Shown here: piece by piece, positions 9,881 through 20,001 of the stretch
How the letters are laid out: every line of letters begins with the position of its first letter
Numbering within the stretch: the stretch's first letter is position 1
DNA from: Bigelowiella natans CCMP2755
Taxonomy: Eukaryota; Cercozoa; Chlorarachniophyceae
Assembly: GCA_000320545.1 (NCBI GenBank)
Contig: ADNK01002618.1
Location: forward strand, 115,001-140,000
Direction: 5' to 3'
DNA: 25,000 nt
Position numbers and translations under genes: made by a program
The notes under the pieces: model-generated
What the model was told of the DNA's origin: nothing
Databases searched by the model: none
Seen by the model: only the letters and a program-made list of their open reading frames with translations

Positions 9881-11383
9881 GAAAAGCATTGTGTCATGCC
9901 TTTTCCGTGCGTTGATGAGCCAATGGCTTCAAAAATGCTCTCCGGTGGCAGTTGCTGGTCCTTGCTGTCATCATTCGTGTCTTCCATTTGTAGCTCGCAT
10001 CTGCAAACACGCGCACGTGGCGACACGCCACGCACATGTAAGAATCATGGTTGCCTTGTTGTTGCTCTAATCATGCACGCACAGGCTCACAGCAATGCAT
10101 CTCCGGAACCCAATGTGCACATGCACGCAGCGCAAGTTCACAACAGTCATCAGAATTCAAACAGACGCAGAACTGCGTGTTGACTCTTGGTGACATCAAC
10201 AACAGTCCCGCGCAAAAAGCTGAGCAGCCACCGCAAGCCCGCTGAAAGGTCATGAGCCTCAACAGACCCCACCATTCGGACCTTGGATTCGGCCAAGAAC
10301 AAGATTTTGGCATGCTTGGACCTCCATTCTGTTGACAAAAAGGACTTGGGGGAGGTCAGGTCGGCGGCCGCCTTCGCTGTGGAGTTCTTGGGCAGGCTAG
10401 CAGGTGCCACCGATGTGGGAAAACAGGCCACAAACGCCGAGACTGCCCGTTCAAGAAAAAGTCGGAGGACCGGGATTCGAAAGGAAAACCGGAAAAATCC
10501 GAGAAGGGAAATTGTTGGCAAGCCGAGTTTTTCGCGGGCTTCCAAATCCGATTTCAAGGCCGTCAAATTCTCAAACTTGGTGGATCGTGGGGATGGGCAA
10601 TCTTCGAAATGGGCTTTTGGGAACACCTTTGAGTCCTTGCAACGAGTGTTGTTGAGGCTCGTGCACATTGCATGGCCACACATTGCACAGCCACACATTG
10701 GATGCATGGAATGCCAACATTGAACAAACTTGAACACTTCATCACATCCGTCTCGTGCACACACCAGTCTGCCACTGATTCTGATGTGAATCATTGCGAG
10801 CTCACTTGCGCCAAACGAAGTGTGTCATTGCTGCTTGATCGTGTGAATTTTGCAACAAGTGCAAGCACGTGCAGATTGCAAAACGTGGAAAAGAACTTGG
10901 TGAACATCCTGCCAATCATCACAATCCAGCAACGCCAAATCTCAAAAAAAGCCGCTTTCATCAACGCTTGTGCATGTGTGCTCTCGTGTGGCATCATTCA
11001 TCTGTGCTCGTGTCGCTGCGTCGGTGACGGATCCGCACTTTCAGCAGTTTTCAACTTTTCCGCTTCCCTGCCCGTGTGTGTGCACATGCATGTGCACGTG
11101 TGCAACAACCTTGTGAGCTTTTGCCGCTTGCGTCTCATCCTCGCTTTCTCTGCCATTTTTTCTCTGTTTTTCCTGTTTGAATGAAAACTCACAAGTTGCA
11201 CACCTTCACACAAGCAATGAATCATCAGATGATCGTGAGATCCAACATCCACTGCAACCAACACACGTTCACCATCGCCATCATCATTGTCGTCATCACT
11301 GCCTTCTGCACTTTTCCTTGCTGCGCTTCCGAGCTTCTGTCCTCACCTTCTTCTTCAACTCAACACCTGACTGCGAACACACG

Positions 11384-11417
<34 letters not shown>

Positions 11418-12980
11418 TCCGTCTCCGCCTTGCCGCGCACATTCTTTACTTTCAGAGCCTCTGCTGACTCCAATCTTGCTTTCATGGCCTCTGCTGACTC
11501 CAATCTTGGGCTCTCTCGTTCTTCTCCACAAGGCCTTTCACGAAGGCACACGTGCTCTCAGCCGGATCCCCAAACTCATCCATGTGCAAAAGCGGAAGCG
11601 GTTGTGCATGCTGGCATGCCCCAATGACCTCTCTGATGATGCAGTTTTCTTGGTCATCAGTCACGAAGTGAATTTTGCACGTTTTTGGGGCAAAGTGTGA
11701 AACAGCTGCAACGAATCGCCAGAACTTGCACTTGGAAGCTTTTGCGCGCGACCAAGCGCGTTGTGTGATGTGATGGACATTGGATTTCACAACTGCATCA
11801 AGTGTGCAACGAATGGCATGAACTTTCAATTGAGGGTCATTTTGTGCACACCTGCGCGCCCACGCGCGCCCAGGTGCATGCTTCACAATGGACATGGTGA
11901 CATCGATCGTGCGTGTGCTGAAACTTCGCACGTCCATGAAGCCAGTGTGCACGCACCCTCATGAGCTTGCAAAACTTGTGGCACGCAAATGCAAATGCGC
12001 CAGCGTGTTCAAAAGTGGCAAGAATTTTTCAATTTTCGCCCACTGGCAGGCGTTGAAAAGTGAGGTTTTCAAGCTGAAACTCGAAAAAAAAAATCAAACT
12101 TGAACCTCAAACAGGCTCCAGTGTGCTTCCAATGTCCAATTGCAACGATTGAGCGCGCCAGGCCGCACGCGCAAAGCACAGTTTGTTCAAAACCCACTCG
12201 TTGCCGGGATTGATGCAGTCATTGTGTTGCTCGCATTTCTTTGAAATTTTTCGTGCATGTCACACTTGGTCAAACACACGCGCAAAAGCATTCGAAGAGT
12301 GCAGAGAACAAACGCGCAGCGTGCATCCTCCACACAACGGGTGTGAATTTTCACACTTTGCGCGCTCACTGAGGCCTTGAAAATGGACGTTTGGGTCAAC
12401 ACTTCGGTCACTTCACATGACAAGTTCTGATGACCTTTCTTTGACCAACTGCAACTGCCTGCTGCTTCAAAGCGCTGCACTGTTCACAACCCCGTCGTCA
12501 CCGGGTTTGACGGAGCTGTGGAACAACACGTGCATGTGTGTGATCGTGTGTGTGTGTGTGTGTGTGAGTGTTTGATGTGTGCATGTTTTTTCGTGTGTGT
12601 TGGATGACGCTGTGCACACATTTCGTTCGGCAGACTTGTTTGCCGGCATGCGGATGCGTGGATGCGGAGCGTCGGTGTCATGGTGTGGGGGTGAGAGGGT
12701 TGTGTGGGTGCGAGAGAGACTGGTCATCTTCCACTTTGGGGGAAAATCATGTGAAAGCTCAGAAAACAACGGGAAAACAACTGCAGGCATTGTGATGACA
12801 TTCTCCGACTCCGTGTGATGCCCAGGCATTTTTGGTGCATGAATCCCATTCAAAGAAAAGATCTGGACAGTTTTTCTTAGATGTTTTTCGATGCAAGATT
12901 CCCCATTCCACGAAAAAGAAACCATGTGAAAAGTCACATGTCACCCTGTTCTGAATCGATCTGTCGTTCAACGTGAAAGT
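9880..12980. mobile_element. Decayed retrotransposon-like tract
   Basis: This 3.1 kb tract is TG/CA-rich with short open frames on both strands and no spliced gene that I can build. The only recognisable coding trace is a CCHC zinc knuckle at 10405-10446. Composition matches the block at 15230-17260 that contains copia-type protease and integrase, so I infer mobile DNA; no long terminal repeats were found by eye. It includes (CA)n at 11384-11408, (GT)n at 12546-12566 and an 18-bp perfect palindrome at 11080-11097. Confidence 0.45.
10336..10518 (+). pseudogene. Retrotransposon gag fragment with CCHC zinc knuckle
   Basis: The frame reading CHRCGKTGHKRRDC at 10405-10446 is an exact C-x2-C-x4-H-x4-C nucleocapsid knuckle. 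It is followed by a Lys/Glu/Arg-rich stretch, as in copia and gypsy Gag. A stop lies at 10333-10335. The more plausible upstream gag frame (from about 10283, containing LGEVRSAAAFAVEFLGRLAG) is in a different phase, so a frameshift seems to separate the two. No intact Gag is present. Confidence 0.6.
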
Positions 12981-13160
12981 TGCATGTCACCCGTTTTTGG
13001 GTGACAAACAAGAAACAAACTTGCGGTAACTACTTCGGATGTTTGCACTGCAACAGAATAGCATTTTCCATCTACGACAATCCATGCATGCCTAAAGCAA
13101 GCATTAGCAGATGATGCCGACAATGGCCCACATTCAGATCGCGACATGATTTAATCACAG
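12981..13160. other. Unresolved 5' flank of the ankyrin gene
   Basis: About 180 bases follow the mobile tract. A GCATTAG at 13100-13106 resembles the array's acceptors, but the DNA after it does not align to a repeat exon. No start codon for the ankyrin gene could be assigned here. Confidence 0.4.
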
Positions 13161-15214
13161 ACGCAAGGGAGAATTCACCGTGCATTTCCAAATGATTCTT
13201 CCCAGAAGTCAGCGATCGTGAAGTACCTCATTGACATGGAGGCAAACATTGAGGCGAAAGACGACAACGGTGGGTACCAATGCCAGCACTTAGGCAGCAG
13301 TTGGAGAAGATGTTACACAATTTGAAATGATTACATGACAATGCATTAGGTCATACTCCTTTGATCGCGGGTTGCTGTGAAGGTAATTTTGAGATCGTGA
13401 AGTCCCTGGTCAACATGAAGGCAAACATTGAGGCGAAAAACAAGAATGGTGGGTACCAATGCTAGCATTTAGGCAGCAGTTGTAGAAGATGTTACATGCT
13501 TTCAACTAATTACATAATAATGCATTAGGTGATACTCCATTGATCGCGGCTTGCAGACACGGTAATTTTAGGATCGTAAAGTACCTGGTGAACATGAAGG
13601 CAAACATTGAGGCGAAAGGCGAAGACGGTGTGTACCAATGCTAGCATTTAGGCAGCAGTTGTAGAAGATGTTACATGCTTTCAACTAATTACATAATAAT
13701 GCATTAGGTGATACTCCGTTGCTCGCGGGTTCCCAAATGGGTAATTTTGAGCTCGTAAAGTACCTGGTTAACATGAAGGCAAACATTGAGGCGAAAAACA
13801 AGAATGGTGGGTACCAATGCTAGCATTTAGGCAGCAGTTGTGGAAAATGTTACATGCTTTCAACTGATTACAAAATAATGCATTAGGTGATACTCCGTTT
13901 ATGGTGGGTTGCTGTGAGGGTAATTTTGAGATCGCAAAGTACCTCATTGACATGGAGGCAAACATTGAGGCGAAAGACGACAACGGTGGGTACCAATGCT
14001 AGCATTTAGGCAGCAGTTGTAGAAGATGTTACACACTTTCAACTAATTACATAACAATGCATTAGGTGATACTCCATTGATCGCGGCTTGCAGACACGGT
14101 AATTTTAGGATCGTAAAGTATCTGGTGAACATGAAGGCAAACATTGAGGCGAAAGGCGAAGACGGTGTGTACCAATGCTAGCATTTAGGCAGCAGTTGTA
14201 GAAGATGTTACACACTTTCAACTGATTACATAACGATGCATTAGGTCATACTCCGTTGCTCGCGTGTTCCCAAATGACTGAATTTGAGATCGTAAAGTAC
14301 CTGGTTGACATGAAGGCAAACATTGAGGCGAAAGACGACAACGGTGGGTACCAATGCTAGCACTTAGGCAGCAGTTATGGAAGATGTTACATGCTTTCAA
14401 CTAATTACACAACGATGCATTAGGTGATGCTCCGTTGATGTACGGCATCAAACTGGTTGATTCTTGGATCGTGAAGTACCTTATTGACATGAAGGCAAAC
14501 ATTGAGGCGATAGGCAGATACGGTGGGTACCAATGCTAGCATTTAGGCAGCAGTTGGAGAAAATGTTACATAATTTGAAATGATTACATGATGATGCATT
14601 AGGTCATACTCCGTTGATCATGGGTTCCATGAAGGGTAATTTAAAGATCGTGAAGTCCCTGGTTAACATGAAGGCAAACATTGAGGGGGAAAACAAAGAG
14701 CACGGTGGGTACCAATGCTAGAAGATGTTACATGATTTGAAATGATTACATAACAATGCATTAGGTGATACTCCGTTGATTTGGGGTTGCTCTAAGGGAC
14801 ATTTTGGGATCGTAAAGTACCTGATTGATATGAAGGCAAACATTGAGGCTGAAAACAACCACGGTGGGTACCAATGCTAGCATTTAGGCAGTAGCTGTGG
14901 AAGATATTAATATGAAATGATTACATAACAATGCATTAGGTTGTACCCCGTTGATCGCGGCTTGCACAAACGATAATTTTAGGATCGTAAAGTACCTGGT
15001 TAACATGAAAGCAAACATTGAGGCTGAAAATAGAAATGGGGACACTCCCTATGGCTTGACAAACGATGATGAAATCAAAATCTTCATCAAACAAGATTGC
15101 ATTGAGCGACGGGCCCAGGTGTTCTACAGAGACTTGAGGGAATTGCACATGTTGAGCACGGAATTGAAGCGAGGGCTGGGGGCGGAATTGGTTGCCATGA
15201 GCTCGAAAAAATAG
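13161..15214 (+). CDS. Ankyrin-repeat protein, one repeat per exon, 5' end unresolved
   Basis: Exons: a first, partly degenerate one ending at 13269 (acceptor perhaps at 13159-13160), then 13350-13448, 13529-13627, 13708-13806, 13887-13985, 14066-14164, 14245-14343, 14424-14522, 14603-14704, 14765-14863 and 14940-15214. Each internal exon is 99 nt (one is 102) and encodes one repeat of the pattern GDTPLIAACRHGNFRIVKYL. This is the canonical 33-residue ankyrin unit, with TPL starting helix 1 and IVKYL in helix 2. Every junction is phase 1, splitting the Gly codon. The last exon carries one full repeat, then directly the next NGDTP without an intron, and a charged C-terminal tail ending in a stop. 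Ankyrin repeats bind proteins; no catalytic domain is seen. No start codon is assigned: either the true start lies in an exon I could not identify, or the gene is 5'-truncated. Confidence 0.75.
13261..14939 (+). repeat. Tandem array of 179-bp exon-plus-intron units
   Basis: Ten introns follow the eleven exons. Eight are exactly 80 nt (GTGGGTACCAATGC at the 5' end, GCATTAG at the 3' end). One (14705-14764) is 60 nt through a 20-nt loss between two TAG triplets, and one (14864-14939) is 76 nt. Introns 3 and 6 share the variant donor GTGTGT, and their upstream exons (13529-13627 and 14066-14164) differ at a single synonymous site. This points to a 537-bp, three-unit segmental duplication. Confidence 0.93.
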
Positions 15215-16050
15215 ACACACACAGGAGCAGATGCGCGTAATCTACAAGGTGGGCGGCCTTAGCTTCACATTGTCCTGTTGCCAATGTGAAGAACTGAGCA
15301 GATGCAATGTTTGCTCATGAGGTGTTGTTTGAAAATCAGCATTTTTTGTGCATTCACACACATCACAGCATGTTGTGAAAAGGCCTTTGGATGTGCTTTG
15401 GCGGCATCTGCAAATGACGTTGTGCCCAAAAGTTTTTCATTGTGTGTCCCATCTTCGATTTTCTGTGTCATCTTGGTTGAAGCTGTTTCGCAAGATCCAT
15501 TTTTCATGAATGCACATTGATGTTTGCTGGTGTTTTCCGGTGGGATTGCTTCACGGAAGCGAAGTTCGATCAGTTTGTCTTCAACTTTTGAAGCCATTTG
15601 GAGGAGGGAGGTGTGTGTTGTGGTTTGCTGTGCTGGCTGTGGCGCGTGTTTGCGATCAGGACACGCACGTGTGTTGCTCGATCGTGCATGGTCGCATGCG
15701 TCATTCTCACAATCACGTGTGCGAAACCTGGCTTGGAACGTGTCGTCTCAACCGTTCCAACGCGAAACGCACTGACGTGGTCACAGGGTGCACATCCAGA
15801 GATCCACGATGTGAGTGCACGTGTTGTCAGAGACAACGTGTGCACGGTCTCCAGGACACAGCACAAATCAATGCGCACTCTGGCAACAGTTTTGCCCCTC
15901 GTGTGGCTGCACAGCTCCTGTGGCTTTGTGCACTGCAAACATCGTCCTGCTGCGTGCAAATGCCTGTCTCCCATGTGGTTCTGGCGTTCTGGCGCATGCA
16001 GTTTTGATCAACGCTTTCTTCATTGTTCATTGTTCATTGTTCATTGTGGT
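15215..16050. other. TG/CA-rich flank, probably part of the copia-like element
   Basis: Overlapping frames of up to 165 codons are rich in Cys, His and Val and resemble nothing known. The tract ends with four TTCATTG units at 16019-16047. It may represent the decayed gag side of the following element. Confidence 0.4.
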
Positions 16051-16054
16051 GTCT

Positions 16055-17202
16055 CACGGGACAAGCCAAGAAATCGAAGATGGCATCTCTGATGGTGACA
16101 ACAAAACCCTGGTGTTTTTGGACAATGCTTGTTCTTGTCACACTTTTCCCGCTTCCTTTCGTGACAGGCTGTCCAACTTCACCAGCTGCGATCAACTGGT
16201 GAATCCAGCTGGTGGAAAATCGATGAGAATTGCGGGATGCGGTGATTTGGGGATCCTCAAATCGGCACACGTCGCTGATGACTTCAAGTGCCCGTTGATT
16301 TCTCTTGGACAACTCCATGCGGAGGGGCACAATTGCACCACCATGGATCCGAAGTTTGATCCAGTGGTCTTTGGTCCTGACATGGCAAACGAACACTTGA
16401 GGTTGTGAAGACTCCAAACAACACGTTGCCGGTGACATGGGATTTCGATCTTGACTGTTCTTTGTCTTCTCCGACTGCTGCAAGGGGTCACCGTGCGCAC
16501 TTGGGGGCATCGGCCAACAGAGTCGAACACCTCCACAAACTGACTGGTCATGCCAACGTGCGAACTGTCCGATTGATGTGCAACAAAGGGGCCTTTGGGG
16601 ACATCAAGGTGCCAGATTCGCATTGGAAGAACGTGCGCATCTGCACAGCACGTGCACGGGCCAAATCGAACGAACTTCCTTGTCCCCTGAAAGGGGACCG
16701 TGCACCCAGAATGCCTTTCGAGTGTGTTGGCTTTGATTTCTGTGGGGCCACAAAGCCAAAGACACCGGAGGGATGTGCTCACTTTCTTCTGTTTGTTGAT
16801 CTGTTCAGCAAAGTGTGCTTCCCCCACCCAACGAAGTCCAGATCTGACTTCCCAGATGAACTCCAGGAGTTTGTTGGAATGGTGGAAGCGTCTGATTTCC
16901 GGATTGCGAAGATCTCTGCTTTCTTGCACGACAACGCTCCCGAGTTTCCATCGGCTGAGGTGAAAGCCATCTGTGGAGAGCACAAGATCGGCCAAGGGAT
17001 GACCATGCCCCATTCATCCATCCAGAACCCAGCAGAACGATTTGTTCACACTGGTGCGGCCACGGGTGGGGCTGCTGTCTTGGATTGTGGGCTTCCTGCC
17101 TCACTTTGGGCAGCAGACCACCACACCATGCCCCACATTTCATTTCTCATCTGCCGTCAGCAGGTGCATGTGCGAGCAGCACGTTTCGTGATGCGGCAGT
17201 GA
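16055..17202 (+). pseudogene. Decayed Ty1/copia pol: protease and integrase
   Basis: The first frame (to a stop at 16408) contains an aspartic-protease-like segment with FLDNACSCH in place of the usual LDSGASxH, then MRIAGCGDLG and LISLGQLHAEGH, in the order of copia proteases. A frame change near 16405 leads into the integrase: the pre-integrase HHCC region (EHLHKLTGH ... CTARARAK), where the second Cys of the CxxC appears lost to Arg. The catalytic core follows with D (GFDFCG), D (FLHDNAPEF) and E (NPAERF). The frame ends at 17202 before any reverse transcriptase. The catalytic triad is still visible, but the frame break, the missing RT/RNase H and the altered zinc site make it non-autonomous or dead. 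Confidence 0.82.
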
Positions 17203-18476
17203 TGTTACCCACATCATCTGCGACCACGATGCATGGCATGCGCAGCAAGTGTGTGAGTCGATAGCTAATTGAGCTGTTTGGATTGCTACGCATCACAAGT
17301 GAATGTGCAAAATTGGGCATTTTGTGCCGAGCTAGCGGGGTGGTGAGATGCTTGCGCGTGACTGAGCTAGTAAGTTTTGACCAACATTCTTGCTATGGCT
17401 TCCTCACTGAATGGCACTGGAACGTTAGGAATTCCTTTGTGTTGAAGCACCCATGTTGCCCGATGTATCACGTTATTAGACCAAACGAACGAACCATCCA
17501 TCCATATTGTTTGCATGCGGTGGAAGAAACTAATCAACTGTCCGAGTCATCAAGTACGTTGCCTTCCCCTCAAGAGAGAAGAAATGGGTGTTGAATAGAA
17601 TAGTGAATTCGAGGCCAATATCAGAGTTGAAAAAAGAAAACAGTCGTCAGATGTTCCATTTCACTGCTTATGCCCCGCTGCGCATACGTCTGGAATGGAG
17701 CTGGAAGCTTGACAGTTATACCCCCCCCCCCCCCTAGAGGGCAGGTGTCTGTATCCAAAGCCACAATAACGCCATCACTCACTCTCTGTGTCGCTCGTTT
17801 GGGGGGGGGAGAAGATCCCAAATCTCCACACGCATTTACTAAAACGAATGTGTTCACAATCTCTTCTCAATTCCTTCCTTTCTTCCTAATAACCGCACTG
17901 GAAGTTAAGTGCATGAAGAGCTGTGGAGACAGTTTTGCCCAACATGACTGACCAACTTTTTTTAATCTATGGAAGTTTGTAGTTAAGTGATTCCTCATCT
18001 CCATCTTTCAGCAGCAGGCACTCCTTCCCCCTCCCCGTGCCTATCATGTTTTCTTTTGGCAAGTTCATAAGGAATGGTCGCCCAACTGTCAACTGCGGAG
18101 ACGGTAGGATCCTGGCGCGTCGCGGCAAGTGTGGACCGGGGGAAGACAGATGAAAAGGGAGAAGAAATAGGTCACACTATTGAGTAGCAGCCGCCCTTCG
18201 GCACGGCAATGGATTCGAGTCTCTTGTGCTGAATGAGCGTTACGATGTGGTAACTGGAGCTCGGGCTGATATGCTGGTTGTGGGTGTAGTATGCTGCTGT
18301 GGCGCTTGTGAATTTGTAAGTGCGACAAAGAAATTTACGGAAAATCGGTAAGAATCGGGAAATGATCGATGCAAAAAGATGCACAAATAAAACATCGGCT
18401 CCCCGGAATGAACACTGTGCATGCAAGCCTCCTCGTCCTCCTCTCTCGTGCTGTTTGTTGATGCTTCTCATCAGGG
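17203..18476. other. Intergenic region before the SDR gene
   Basis: The mobile-like composition ends near 17260. The rest has scattered frames (for example 17283-17594 plus) without recognisable domains and a C run at 17719-17733. No exon could be supported. The SDR promoter should lie at the right end. Confidence 0.4.
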
Positions 18477-19794
18477 ATGGATCCTTCTCTCATTGTGTTT
18501 AGCATAGCAGCCGCCGCCTTATTGTCCTTCCTCGTAGCACTATGTGTTATCGCCTCGGGCTGCTGTCGGAGCCTACCGCTAGGAAACATTTTAAGGTGGG
18601 AATAGGCGCCATCCACACAGTAAATCTCTCTAGATGTCGCCGAAGTACGTTGAAAAGCAGTGGCGATCGCACTCCCCTCCCATCCACATCTTCCCCTCTT
18701 TTTAAGATCGTCTGTGAAATTAGACAACCGAGATTCCGTGACGCTGACATACCAGATCTGACGGGGAAGACTGCTCTGGTGACAGGAGCTTCTTCAGGTT
18801 TGCAGCGGAGGAGGGGAAATTCCATGATTATGATTGTGAATTGGGCATCACGCAGGATGAGATTGAAGCTGGAAGAAGAAGATGATGATGAAGATGATGA
18901 AGAAGAAGATGATGATGAAGATGATGAAGAAGAAGATGATGGTGAAGAAGAAGAAGAAGAAGAAGAAGAAGAAGAAGAAGAAACAGCATACCAAATAACA
19001 ATCCAAAAATCAGAATTTTGTTGTTCTCCGTCCTTCCTTCCCAACGATGGCTCCATCATGTTACAAGCAACCACTACATTCCTCACTAAATATTTTTAAC
19101 TCCCTCTCCTTCCAAAAAAAGGATTAGGGCGGTCGACAGCGATAAAATTGGCCATTCATGGAGCACATGTAAATGTTTATTCTTGTTGTATTGAAAAAAC
19201 TTTAGATAATTAACTAATTTTCAATTTACTCGATGGATCATTCGAATAACCTGATATATTTAAAAACAATATGTCTAAAGATGCAGTTCCTGTAGTATAG
19301 TCGGTAAGAATAACCAAGCAAGAGTATTTCTCTCTACTATGCATTGTGTCTCAGGTGATCCTTGCATGTAGAAGTGAGTTGAAAGGGCTTCAAGTTCTCG
19401 ATGATATTAAAAAAGCGAAGAGAAATAACCGCCACAGCAACTTATCCTCATCCGGGAAGTGCGAAGGTTATGATCCCTGCTCCTAAGCACCCCTCGCCCC
19501 TAACATAGAGTATTTTGTAGTCGTACAGATCGATCTCTCGAGCCTTCAGTCAGTCAAACATTGTGCAGATATGGTGAGGAAGCTATGTGTGAAACGGGGA
19601 GAGGGTCAGCTTGACATCTTGATTCTCAACGCAGGGTATTTGAACCTCTATGTTCTATGCTATTTGTCGTACTATCGTTGCTGTGTTCTTGTTTGATATT
19701 GACCCCCCTCTCCCCCCTTCCAGGAGAAGTGCCCCTGCGAAGCCTACAGTATCAAGCGACGGGATAGAAACGACATTTCAAGAAAATTACTTAG

Positions 19795-19826
<32 letters not shown>

Positions 19827-19911
19827 ATATTATGCCTAAGTATTATGAAAAGAGCAAAAATACCGGAAGTTAGTGTGTGCACGTACTGAAATCGGGAACC
19901 TTGATGTGAAC

Positions 19912-20001
<90 letters not shown>

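Noticed and set aside
10150-10794. 214-codon minus-strand frame
   Set aside because: It is antisense to the zinc-knuckle Gag fragment and encodes a Cys/His/Met-rich product with no domain; a shadow frame.
11080-11097. 18-bp perfect palindrome as a regulatory site
   Set aside because: It is made of alternating TG/CA words in a tract where such words are everywhere; likely chance.
13270-14939. CRISPR-like regular array
   Set aside because: The regularly spaced repeats are 179-bp exon-plus-intron units encoding ankyrin repeats, with GT/AG splice sites. They are far too long and too coding for CRISPR repeats, and the host is eukaryotic.
15510-16092. Overlapping Cys-rich plus-strand frames
   Set aside because: They are composition-driven and occur in two phases at once. 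The Cys/His spacing does not fit a CCHC knuckle.
18542-19099. 185-codon acidic frame and opposing poly-Ser frame
   Set aside because: It covers SDR exon 2 and intron 2 in a different phase and is driven by GAA/GAT repeats; the spliced SDR explains the conserved part.
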